A stretch of 64,000 nucleotides of DNA from Candidatus Aminicenantota bacterium (GTDB lineage: Bacteria > Acidobacteriota > Aminicenantia > UBA2199). The stretch covers positions 62,001 to 126,000 of the forward strand of contig JAPKZK010000066.1 in assembly GCA_026393835.1 (NCBI GenBank), given 5' to 3'. Below the pieces are notes generated by a model. The model saw only the letters and a program-made list of their open reading frames with translations, was not told where the DNA came from and did not search any database. How positions within the stretch are numbered: position 1 is the first letter of the stretch; the number at the start of each line of letters is the position of its first letter. Below are positions 8,111 through 15,887 of the stretch, in pieces. The position numbers and the translations under genes were made by a program.

Positions 8111-8761
8111 CTTGCGGAACTTGTAAGCAGGCTTGCGGAACTTGTTAGCAGCGTTGCGGAACTTGTAAGCAGGCTTGCGGAACTTGTTAGCAAGGTTGCG
8201 GAACTTATAAGCAGCGTTGCGGAACTTGTAAGCAGGCTTGCGGAACTTATGAGCATGGTTGCTAAACTTGTAAGCAACGTTTCGGAACTTGTAAGCAACG
8301 TTGCGGAACTTATTAGCAAGGTTGAGGAACTTGTAAGCAAGGTTGAGGAACTTGTAAGCAGGCTTGCGGAACTTATAAGCAGGGTTGCGGAACTTGTGCG
8401 AAGCCTTGCGCTGGTCGCTTTCACCCATGGGCTACCTGATCTAACCTCTGGGCTGGTTGATCTAACCCTTGGGCTACCCGATCTAACCTCTGGGCTAGTC
8501 GATCTAATCCTTGGGCTACCCGGTCTAACCATTGGGCTAGTCGATCTAACCCTTGGGCTATCCGATCTAGCCTCTGGGCTACCCGATCTAACCCCTGGGC
8601 TGATCAATCTAACCCTTGGGCTACCCGATCTAACCCCTGTGGTGATTGATCTAACCCCTGGGCCAATTGATCTAACCTCTGGGCTTGTCGATCTAACCCT
8701 TGGGCTACCAGATCTAACCCCTGGGCTAATCGATCTAACCTCTGGGCTACCCGATCTAATC
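8111..8761. repeat. 21-nt tandem array B (31 units, two monomer families)
   Basis: Thirty-one consecutive 21-nt units without an indel. Units 1-14 (8111-8404) are variants of CTTGCGGAACTTGTAAGCA plus two bases. Unit 15 (8405-8425) is a junction. Units 16-31 (8426-8761) are variants of TGGGCTACCCGATCTAACC plus two bases, unrelated to the first family but in the same 21-nt phase. The plus frame reads as heptads LAELVSR, VAELVSS and then GLPDLTS, GLVDLTL; the minus strand is also open across the whole array. LAELVSR repeats would form an amphipathic coiled coil if translated. No RBS precedes either frame, so I call the DNA repeat, not a gene. Confidence 0.92.
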
Positions 8762-9072
8762 CCAGGGTAACTCAGGGACGATTAGAGGACAATCAAATAA
8801 TTGCCTTTCTGTTTTTCCATTGGACAATGAGTCTTACCGCTTGTAATTAATATTGCCTGCCGTTCCCATAACCGCATTCATTTTAAAAAAGTATTCAAAG
8901 GGGATTGACTTTCGTTCTAAATGTGTGGTAAATATATTCTTTTGGTGGAACCGGCGATGATTAGAAAGAGAAAATTTGTGTCGGCATGGTCAAAGTGGGG
9001 TCAGAGAGAATTGATATCCACTAAGAGCGGAAGCTTGTGCGGAATTGGAACTCGATCGACCAGGAGTAATGC
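8762..9072. other. Intergenic region with a weak promoter-like site
   Basis: TTGACT at 8905-8910 followed 18 nt later by TAAATA (8929-8934) is the only promoter-like pair seen; it could serve the TIR gene at 9073. The rest holds no ORF or hairpin that I can support. Confidence 0.3.
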
Positions 9073-10191
9073 ATGGCAAAGTTACCCGTAGAAATAATTG
9101 ATCTTAGAGAAAAAAAAACGGCGGACCTTCCGTTAGCGATAGAAGAAGCCAACAGAGTTCAAGGAGATATTGTGTTTACTCTCCTGGATAGTAACTGTTC
9201 AAATGCTTTGAAGTTATACATCCTCAGCGATACCCATGCAGGAACTTTTTTTAACAACCTTGCACAAAAAAAAGCCGAGTGGCGCGGTTTTCATCCATTT
9301 ATCATCTGCATCATAGATTCCGCATTACACAGTGACAAATGGTCAAACCTGTTTGCCAGTCGAAGATCTGAAGATGGTGTCGGAATAGTTACATCTTACT
9401 CTGTGGAAGAAATTATAATTCCAAAGGGAAAGATGTCAGCGTATTTCTTGTATGAGCTTGCGACTAATATACTAGCGCTAATTGTGTCAGGAAAAGAATA
9501 CCACCAGGAAACACGTCAATGCATTTATGATTTTAAGGAACAAAAAATAGGTATTCTGGATGGGATAAAAACTGGAAGGTTGTGCGACGAATGCCGAATA
9601 TGGTTTCAACAGAACGGAAAAAATTTGTCATCAACTCAGTTCGCCGCCATTACTAATATACTTACAAGAAGCGCAGAATTGCTAGAGCGAATTCCGGGTG
9701 GAGACGATCAACGGCGTTATAGAGTTTTTATTGGCTCCTCATCAGAGGGATTAGATATCGCAAGAGCGATACAAAGTGAACTTCAATACGATTATTCAGT
9801 CGAAGTTTGGAATCAAAACACCGTATTTGGCTTAGGAACTGCGACTATTGAAGCGTTAGAAAACGCAGTGGATACTTACGATTATGGAATTTTTGTTTTC
9901 ACTCCTGATGACAAGGTAGTATTGAGAGGGCAAGAACACCGAATACCACGTGACAATGTCATATTCGAGCTTGGACTTTTCATCGGGAGGCTAACTCGGT
10001 ACTGCGCCTTCGCTGTTCAACCCAGGGGTGTGGACATTCAGTTACCAACTGACCTTAAAGGCATGACTATAGCCATTTATGACTCACAAAACCCAAATGT
10101 AGATGCAGCGGTCGGTCCTGCTTGCAGACAGATTCGCACCGCTATAACTTCAGCGGCTAGCAATCGGCTCAACAAGGACGCTTCGCGCTGA
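9073..10191 (+). CDS. TIR-like (CAP12/Pycsar-type) domain protein with an uncharacterised N-terminal domain
   Basis: A 372-residue protein; start ATG 9073 has AGGAG 6 nt upstream. Residues from about 218 to 365 form a TIR-like domain of the PF10137 type: YRVFIGSSSEGLDIARAIQ, then VEVWNQNTVFGLGTATIEAL, DYGIFVFTPDD and PRDNVIFELGLFIGRL. The Glu in FELG is the expected catalytic residue for NAD cleavage in this family. Residues 1-210 match nothing I know; they contain a CDEC motif (GRLCDECRIWF) near residue 175. Family members are effectors of CBASS or Pycsar anti-phage signalling, but no nucleotide cyclase is adjacent here, so the N-terminal domain may be the sensor. Its codons are AT-richer than the neighbours', which suggests transfer. 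Confidence 0.8.
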   Translation: MAKLPVEIIDLREKKTADLPLAIEEANRVQGDIVFTLLDSNCSNALKLYILSDTHAGTFFNNLAQKKAEWRGFHPFIICIIDSALHSDKWSNLFASRRSEDGVGIVTSYSVEEIIIPKGKMSAYFLYELATNILALIVSGKEYHQETRQCIYDFKEQKIGILDGIKTGRLCDECRIWFQQNGKNLSSTQFAAITNILTRSAELLERIPGGDDQRRYRVFIGSSSEGLDIARAIQSELQYDYSVEVWNQNTVFGLGTATIEALENAVDTYDYGIFVFTPDDKVVLRGQEHRIPRDNVIFELGLFIGRLTRYCAFAVQPRGVDIQLPTDLKGMTIAIYDSQNPNVDAAVGPACRQIRTAITSAASNRLNKDASR

Positions 10192-10335
10192 CGTGCTCGC
10201 GCCAGCCTGCTCCCGATGATTAGCCTAGCCGTTATTACAACCGATCAAAGTTCAGATTTTGGCCAAGAATACAGAAATTAAAGAAACCATTTTCCTGTTT
10301 TTTTCTTTTAATCGTTCTTAACCTGTCTTAAATTC

Positions 10336-10706
10336 TTATTTGGAAACCTTTTCCAATAGATGATGAATTGAAAAAGAAGTGCTTATGTTATTTGAATAGC
10401 TAGCCCTCCATACCCATCCATTTTTGACCATATAGTTCAAGGCATCTATGTCACTTTTAAACTCCTCTTTCACATAATTCCCTTTACTATTCCTAACAAC
10501 AATTGCTCCTTTACCTTTCCCGAAATCTATGTACGGTGCCTTATCCACAGACATAAAACCGCCTTCTATAACAATCTTGCAGTATTTGATGTCAAGCTCA
10601 TTGATATTTAACGTGGAAAAATTTTTTTTGATACATCCCATACAATGACGTCTGCAAAAAGTACTGACGTGGTTAGCAACAGGATAATAGAGATTGACTT
10701 TTTCAT
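10336..10706 (-). pseudogene. Small secreted protein interrupted by a frameshift at an A8 tract
   Basis: ATG at 10706 has a strong AGGAGG and starts MKKSISIILLLTTSVLFADV, a complete signal peptide. That frame stops after about 33 codons. A different frame that runs through the same A8T5 tract (plus-strand 10617-10629) continues with STLNINELDIKYCKIVIEGG and about 75 further residues to a stop at 10336. Joining the two frames at the poly-A tract restores a coherent secreted protein of about 120 residues. It could be a real pseudogene, a sequencing error, or slippage-dependent expression. I do not recognise the family. Confidence 0.55.
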
Positions 10707-10917
10707 GAATTACACCTCCTTTTTATATATAAAAAGATATTGTAACATAATTATCTACAAATTCAAATCCAAAAAATCGTGAATTATTTGTCTTTGAGAT
10801 GCTTTTGAAGAAAAAAAGGGACCACAAGTTTTTCTACCTTAACAGCGGCCTCCGTCCCCTTTTCGGGAGGGTCTAATTAATTGGGGGAAAATGGGGCAGG
10901 GAACGAATCATACCCAT

Positions 10918-10944
10918 GTAGGGGCAGACCCCCGTGTCTGCCCC
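10918..10944. repeat. REP-like hairpin (GTAGGGGCAGAC type)
   Basis: GTA is followed by GGGGCAGAC (10921-10929), a 6-nt loop and the exact complement GTCTGCCCC (10936-10944). The GTAGGG start is shared with the hairpin at 11061-11085, suggesting one family of interspersed palindromes. No transposase is nearby. Confidence 0.65.
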
Positions 10945-11060
10945 ATTAAGAAAGCCCGGAAAATGAATAATTGTTGATGAAAGATAAGTCATATCTCGCC
11001 TCCAAACACCACCTTTCCATTTCCTACCGGTGAAAATCAGCCAGTTCCAGCGCGTCATTT

Positions 11061-11085
11061 GTAGGGAACAGGCACTGCCTGTTCC
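11061..11085. repeat. REP-like hairpin (GTAGGGAACAGGC type)
   Basis: GTAG is followed by GGAACAGGCA, one central C and TGCCTGTTCC, a perfect 10-bp stem (11065-11074 with 11076-11085). It has the same GTAGGG lead as the hairpin 143 nt upstream but different stem bases, as expected if compensatory changes keep the fold. The 430-base gap 10707-11136 otherwise holds no gene. Confidence 0.65.
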
Positions 11086-11115
11086 AACGATGATTTGAAG
11101 GAACAGGGGCATTTT

Positions 11116-11136
11116 GGGGACAGCCCGATTTCTTCC
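11116..11136 (+). repeat. Dispersed GGACAGCCCGATTTCTTCC repeat, copy 2
   Basis: This matches copy 1 (8036-8053) with one mismatch and ends exactly at the stop of the UPF0158 gene on the other strand. No 21-nt array follows this copy. Confidence 0.5.
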
Positions 11137-11583
11137 TTAAGTCTTTCCAACAGCTTCGAGGTTGTTTTCTTCCAGCCATTCCAGGGCCCGCCGGCGGTTC
11201 CTGGCCGCCTGGAATTCATACCATCTTTCCGCTTCGTCTAATCCTATCAGCAAATCTTTAAATCTTCGAAACGGCCGCTTTTGACTCAATGCATTTTCCA
11301 GTCTATTTCTCAGACTGGAATCTTTAACCGTTTCAATAAACGCTTCCATATCCCGGTAGCCTTCATTGGAATCCACTATCGGCAAAGCAATATATTTTTC
11401 ATCCTCGAATTTATCAAGGTCGTCGGGATCGAGGGGTTCCCCATTTTCATCGAAGGAATCCGAATATTCTCCGATCATGGCGATACCCCCGGTTTCCGTA
11501 TTCAAATACTGCGTTATCTCAAGGGACCCAAGCTCTAAGGATTCAAGCACATCATCCAGGGCAATATTTACTTTCTTTTTCAT
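11137..11583 (-). CDS. UPF0158 family protein
   Basis: 148 residues from ATG 11583, chosen because MKKKVNIALDDVLESLEL is the usual UPF0158 beginning; a longer frame upstream has no RBS. Diagnostic parts are TETGGIAMIGE, EAFIETVKDSSLRNRLENAL, SQKRPFRRFKDLL and ERWYEFQAARNRRRALEWLE. The family has no known biochemical function. It is the last member of a minus-strand trio (HicB antitoxin, 32-aa frame, UPF0158) with very short spacers, which suggests co-transcription in a small toxin-antitoxin-like island. Confidence 0.85.
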   Translation of the reverse strand: MKKKVNIALDDVLESLELGSLEITQYLNTETGGIAMIGEYSDSFDENGEPLDPDDLDKFEDEKYIALPIVDSNEGYRDMEAFIETVKDSSLRNRLENALSQKRPFRRFKDLLIGLDEAERWYEFQAARNRRRALEWLEENNLEAVGKT

Positions 11584-11605
11584 TAATAGGTCTACCGTAA
11601 TGCTT

Positions 11606-11704
11606 CTAAAAATCAAATACCTTGAGAAATGCATCTCTTGTTATCCCAACCTGATTGATGATCGTCCTGGGCGTTGAACCTTTTATTTTCTTGTGATTAG
11701 GCAT
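11606..11704 (-). CDS. 32-residue hypothetical ORF between hicB and UPF0158
   Basis: The ATG lies 3 nt after the HicB stop. It encodes MPNHKKIKGSTPRTIINQVG followed by ITRDAFLKVFDF, then TAG. The sequence is basic and helix-turn-helix-like in its second half. It may be the surviving N-terminus of a truncated gene or a genuine small protein. It is too short to be HicA, which has about 60 residues and a conserved His. Confidence 0.35.
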   Translation of the reverse strand: MPNHKKIKGSTPRTIINQVGITRDAFLKVFDF

Positions 11705-11706
11705 TG

Positions 11707-11880
11707 TTAAATAAAATCATCATCGCCAAAAGTTTCTATATGAAATTTTGCCGCGGATTTTGCATCGTTGAATGCTTCTTCAAAGGTATCTCCTTCCCCC
11801 ACGATGATTCCTTTCAGGCCGACCGGGTATGCCACGAACCCATCTTCATGTTTTTCTACTACAATTTTTATATGTTCCAT
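11707..11880 (-). CDS. hicB: HicB family antitoxin
   Basis: 57 residues from ATG 11880, preceded by GAGGAGG. The sequence HIKIVVEKHEDGFVAYPVGL and the following GIIVGEGDTFEEAFNDAKSA are characteristic of HicB-like RNase H-fold antitoxins. There is no C-terminal DNA-binding extension, so this is the short class. No HicA toxin is adjacent, only the 32-residue frame downstream, so the partner is either missing or replaced. In complete systems HicB binds HicA and represses the operon. Confidence 0.75.
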   Translation of the reverse strand: MEHIKIVVEKHEDGFVAYPVGLKGIIVGEGDTFEEAFNDAKSAAKFHIETFGDDDFI

Positions 11881-11939
11881 TATTTCCTCCTCGACTAATA
11901 TACATGAAATAAAAATATCTGTCAACCTGGAAGATAATA

Positions 11940-14900
11940 TTAGAAAACTGAAGCGCCAACCATTCCATACTTTGGCAGAACTCTTATATGAATCTCTTTC
12001 TTACATAATTTTCCATCCTGTGTTCTCAATAAAAAAACCAACCAATAATCGCCATAAAATCCCGGCCCAGGCAACCAACTGAAAGTACCACTTTTCACAT
12101 TAAGAGCAGAACCGATGGGCAGCGGTCTAAATCGACCGGGAACCACCCGCAACCCCAACGGTTTAATAGCGGACGCACCGGGAAAATGGATTTCCACCCT
12201 CTCCAATTCCCGGATTTCAATATAGGTAATTCCTTTTTCATCCGGGTAAATCTCGTTTGGCTCTATATCAACATTAAATCCTTTTTTAACTTCAACCGGC
12301 GCGGGATCATCGGCCGTTATATGTTCCGCTCCCAATTCTATTCCCCTGGCCCCTGAACCCTGATCCCCGGTCCCTGTGTTCCGTATGGAAAAGAACCTGC
12401 TGCCGATGCCATCGGCATTGCCCGCATTATCCGTGGCAATCCAATATATAGAATGAACCCCGTTCTCATACGCGCTAGTGTCGATATCGAAATAAGCGCC
12501 GGCGCCGCTACTGTTGGCGTAACCCGGGAATAATCCCGCGATATCCGTTCTATTTACATTATAAGTGGGATGCCCCAGGTAATCGCCATCGATATAAACG
12601 CTGATGGTTGAACCATTTACCGGGATAGAATTGGGCATGGGAGTTAACACCCAGCCATGGTTCCTATATTTACTGCCGCCGGTAGTCCCGCCTTGCGCCG
12701 GGGTGTCGATGGCGCCAAAAGGTTTCACCGCATGGGCGTTGTCAACGGTAATTGTCTTTGTACCTAATGTCGTTTGCTGACCTTCCATGTCGGTGGCAAT
12801 CGCATGAATGGTGAATACCCCATTGCCGCCGGGCAGGAAGTGCGTCAGCATCATATAACCCCAACCGGCTTGATAATTCATGGGATACCCCGGATAGGAT
12901 TGTTCGATATCGGGGCGCGCACCTTCTACAAAAATTGCATCGCCGATATAGACTAATTTCGCGCCGTCTTGCCGGTAAAGTTTCACGCTTTCTACGCCGA
13001 TATCGTCCAACACCCACCCGGTAAAAGGAACGCTGCTGCTGACGGTGGAACCGCCCGTGGGAGTAGCATACTCACCGAATGGCCCCGATGTGGCCCCTGC
13101 CTCATATATTTTAAATGTAACGGCAATCGTTTGGGGCGAATTGGCGGCATTGGCATCGGTTACCGTAATATTGGCCGTATATACCCCTGGAAATAATCCG
13201 CCCGGATTGGCGGTTACGGAAACGGAACCGGTATTTGTTCCCGAAGTAGGAGAACAACTCAACCAGGCCTGATCTTTGCCGATTGACCAGTTCAACGTTT
13301 TTCCCCCGCGGTTGCTTACCAGGATGTCCTGGGAATTGGTCACTTCCCCTGCCTCCGACGCGCCAAAAACCATATTACTGCGATTTAACGCGATTTGCGC
13401 CGGTAGGTTCGCGGGATTTATCACCACCAGGTGGGTTTGCCATACCCAGGGAGTACCGGTTATGACCGCTCTTTTGACAGAATCAAGCGATACGGTGGTC
13501 TCCTGGTCTTCAACGGACAACATGCGAACTCTCATATAAGCAGTACCCGCAGGCAGATCAAGATTAAGCGTGGCATACTTCCACTTCATCCCACCCCAGG
13601 CAAACGTTTCAGCATCGGTGTTCCAGGGGCCTTCATTGCCAAACCAGCCCAACCCCATGTACTTCCTGGCTTCCGCACCGCCGATATCGATCGTTTGCAA
13701 GACCCGCTGCTCCGCATCCAGGAACTCCACGGAGTCGAAACAAACAGCCAGCAACCGGTCGTCGCCCGAGCCCCCCGGATCGAATATCTTTTTGAAAGAG
13801 AAAGTAATCGTATTTGCCGGGGGTGTGATGGATGAACTTTCCGAGAGTCCTTCTTTCAACGCTTGCAAGTAATCGAATTCAAATTCTACGGACGGTTCGA
13901 TATTGGTCCCTTCATTCCATTCGCTCCAGGAAGTAATATAAAACATTTTTATCCCCGGATCAACATATGCTTTTGCCTTCTTGACAAAATCCTTGAAACT
14001 TGCCGGGCTCCGGGCAATGATGGGGTTGGTGAGTTCAAGGTCATCGTTGTAGTTCCACGGTGCGCCGGTCGGATTAAAACCCGGCATAACCCCGGGGATA
14101 AAATCGATCCCCAGGTCCCTAGAGACAAAATACCAGTGCGCATACTGCGGGATGATCTCGTCGATGGAATCTGCCAATGCGTAATTGGTAGGGGGCTGTC
14201 CTTCCACTTTTACTATGGCGTAGGGCATAACCGCATCGAAAAGGGGCGTTATGTTCACATCGGGTTCCGAATTCCAGCCGACGGCGTCGGCGATGATGTA
14301 CAACTCCATGCCATATTGATTTTTAATAGTGCTCCGCAGCGTTTCTAAGGCACCCTCAAAGTCTCCCCTGGCAAGACCGATTGCCCAGATATAAACCACC
14401 GGTTTCCCATTTATTTTCAATTGATTGGACTGGTTAAAGTAGTGTTCCGCCGCGTATTTGAAATCGTTGACCATTTTGTTAACGTTTTGTTGATTGTCAA
14501 AATCAATGGGATCAAATGTGGCGTCGCTCGCTTTTCTTAAGGCGGAGATAATAGAATAGACAAAGTAGAAATTGATTTTTTTAAAATTAGGATTCGCTAA
14601 AAAAGTTAATACAGTCTCATTATGGGAAGCCGGGTAAGTACTATTGGCAATGCCGCACCATTCGATCATGAAGGTGTTTATGCCATAGCTTTTTGCCCAC
14701 TGGATGTGCTGGGTTAGAGTAGCCGGTTTTCGATTGTCGTAATGACCCAGTAATGGTGTATAAGCAGTGTGAAAGGAAGTACCCCCTTTATACCACACCC
14801 AGGTCCCATTGTACCAGGGCGCATAATGGGCGGCCACGATGCTGGGCGTTACCCCGGCGCATGGCTTTTGATCAGGTTGAACGGAAGAAACAAATAACAC

Positions 14901-14945
14901 TAAGGACATGACCGTCAATCCCAGGCATATAATCATCTTTCTCAT
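11940..14945 (-). CDS. Secreted GH99-like (WbsX-type) glycoside hydrolase with BACON and C-terminal surface modules
   Basis: About 1001 residues; ATG 14945 with GGAG 7 nt upstream and a signal peptide (ICLGLTVMSLVLFVSS). Residues about 35-390 form a GH99/WbsX-like TIM barrel: VAAHYAPWYNGTWVWYKG, YGINTFMIEWCG, and MFYITSWSEWNEGTNIEPS, which carries the two conserved acidic residues of the family. GH99 enzymes cleave internal mannosidic bonds; WbsX relatives occur in polysaccharide clusters. A jelly-roll-like region follows, then one BACON repeat (WLSCSPTSG) and the same C-terminal modules as the protein at 4278-7538 (SVPFTGWVLDDIGVESVKLY, KPFGAIDTPAQGG, then a beta-rich tail). A longer frame to 15278 overlaps the SUMF1 gene and is rejected. 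Confidence 0.82.
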   Translation of the reverse strand: MRKMIICLGLTVMSLVLFVSSVQPDQKPCAGVTPSIVAAHYAPWYNGTWVWYKGGTSFHTAYTPLLGHYDNRKPATLTQHIQWAKSYGINTFMIEWCGIANSTYPASHNETVLTFLANPNFKKINFYFVYSIISALRKASDATFDPIDFDNQQNVNKMVNDFKYAAEHYFNQSNQLKINGKPVVYIWAIGLARGDFEGALETLRSTIKNQYGMELYIIADAVGWNSEPDVNITPLFDAVMPYAIVKVEGQPPTNYALADSIDEIIPQYAHWYFVSRDLGIDFIPGVMPGFNPTGAPWNYNDDLELTNPIIARSPASFKDFVKKAKAYVDPGIKMFYITSWSEWNEGTNIEPSVEFEFDYLQALKEGLSESSSITPPANTITFSFKKIFDPGGSGDDRLLAVCFDSVEFLDAEQRVLQTIDIGGAEARKYMGLGWFGNEGPWNTDAETFAWGGMKWKYATLNLDLPAGTAYMRVRMLSVEDQETTVSLDSVKRAVITGTPWVWQTHLVVINPANLPAQIALNRSNMVFGASEAGEVTNSQDILVSNRGGKTLNWSIGKDQAWLSCSPTSGTNTGSVSVTANPGGLFPGVYTANITVTDANAANSPQTIAVTFKIYEAGATSGPFGEYATPTGGSTVSSSVPFTGWVLDDIGVESVKLYRQDGAKLVYIGDAIFVEGARPDIEQSYPGYPMNYQAGWGYMMLTHFLPGGNGVFTIHAIATDMEGQQTTLGTKTITVDNAHAVKPFGAIDTPAQGGTTGGSKYRNHGWVLTPMPNSIPVNGSTISVYIDGDYLGHPTYNVNRTDIAGLFPGYANSSGAGAYFDIDTSAYENGVHSIYWIATDNAGNADGIGSRFFSIRNTGTGDQGSGARGIELGAEHITADDPAPVEVKKGFNVDIEPNEIYPDEKGITYIEIRELERVEIHFPGASAIKPLGLRVVPGRFRPLPIGSALNVKSGTFSWLPGPGFYGDYWLVFLLRTQDGKLCKKEIHIRVLPKYGMVGASVF

Positions 14946-14961
14946 TTCAAACTCCATTTTT

Positions 14962-15834
14962 TTATGACCGGTCGGATCGGGCCAGGCGAAATCCGAGACG
15001 ATAGAAGCGGTAATAATAAGGATCGTGTCGGCGGAAGGCGGCGCGTACGCGGGGAGGTTTACTACACCAACTACCGCCGCGGCTAACCCGGTGCAGTCCT
15101 GTACCCGGACCGGTGGGGCCGCTTCCCGGGCTGACCCGGTAATAATTCTTATCGTACCGGTCCTGGCACCATTCCCAGACGTTTCCCAGCATATCGTACA
15201 GGCCGAAGGAATTAGGGCGTTTGCGCTTGTCTCCCACCGGGTGGGTTTGTCCACCCGAGTTGTATTCGTACCAGGCAATCGAGTCCAGGTCGCCGTAAAG
15301 TTCGTCTTTGCCGCCGGCGCGGCAGGCGTATTCCCACTCGGCCTCAGTGGGCAGGCGGTAATTCAAACCGGTCTTTTGCGACAGCCAGCGGCAGAATGCT
15401 TGCGCGTCTTTCCAGCTTACCAGTACAACCGGGTGCTCGTCTGTTTGAACCTGGTAAGGGTTTTTCCAATTGGCGTCCCGCTTGACTTCCCTGCCTTTAT
15501 CGCCGCGCACCATCCCGCCGCGGCGCTGCTCCGCCTGGGTGACATAGCCGCTCTCCCGGGCAAACATGCGCCATTGGCCCACGGTCACTTCGGTCTGGCC
15601 CAGGTAAAAACTATCCACCCGGACGCGGTGCACAGGACGTTCGTCCGGCGCGCCTGTTTCAGAACCCATCCTGAATTCCCCGCCGGGGATGCGTACCATA
15701 TCGATATTGGGAACGGCGCCGCTTTCCCGGGGGTCCCGGGGGGTGCAGGACTGCGCCGCGACGCATAGGAGCGCCAGGCACAACGCCAGGATTGGCATCG
15801 GTTTTCGATTTATCTTAACATTTAATGGAATCAT
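14962..15834 (-). CDS. SUMF1/formylglycine-generating-enzyme-like lipoprotein
   Basis: 290 residues. The N-terminal LALCLALLCVAAQSC is a lipoprotein signal with Cys as the likely lipidation site. The SUMF1/EgtB-type C-lectin fold is clear: VRIPGGEFRMGSETG, RLPTEAEWEYACRAGG, GNVWEWCQDRY and VSRGGSWCSKPPRVRAAFR. Compared with true FGE, the first active-site Cys position is kept (RGGSWC) but the second, five residues later, is Arg. Copper-dependent formylglycine formation is therefore unlikely, and the domain is more likely a binding or structural module, as in many bacterial paralogs. It ends 16 nt before the GH99-like gene on the same strand, so the two are probably co-expressed. Confidence 0.85.
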   Translation of the reverse strand: MIPLNVKINRKPMPILALCLALLCVAAQSCTPRDPRESGAVPNIDMVRIPGGEFRMGSETGAPDERPVHRVRVDSFYLGQTEVTVGQWRMFARESGYVTQAEQRRGGMVRGDKGREVKRDANWKNPYQVQTDEHPVVLVSWKDAQAFCRWLSQKTGLNYRLPTEAEWEYACRAGGKDELYGDLDSIAWYEYNSGGQTHPVGDKRKRPNSFGLYDMLGNVWEWCQDRYDKNYYRVSPGSGPTGPGTGLHRVSRGGSWCSKPPRVRAAFRRHDPYYYRFYRLGFRLARSDRS

Positions 15835-15887
15835 ACGGTCGCTCGCAAAAATCCGCTTTATTAAATTTTCGCCGGGGAAAAAAGGCG

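Noticed and set aside
7729..8607. Minus-strand 292-residue Ser/Arg-rich ORF
   Set aside because: It is the antisense reading of array B plus flanking DNA; no start signal and low complexity.
8093..8770. Plus-strand 225-residue heptad protein
   Set aside because: It would form a coiled coil, but there is no RBS and its frame is forced by the 21-nt period; not enough to call a gene.
10192..10260. Integron attC site after the TIR gene
   Set aside because: The GC-rich tail and GCCTAGCCGTTAT look attC-like, but the terminal GTTRRRY core is not matched and no integrase or second site is visible.
14946..15278. N-terminal extension of the GH99-like protein
   Set aside because: It overlaps the SUMF1 gene; a signal peptide with RBS starts at 14945.
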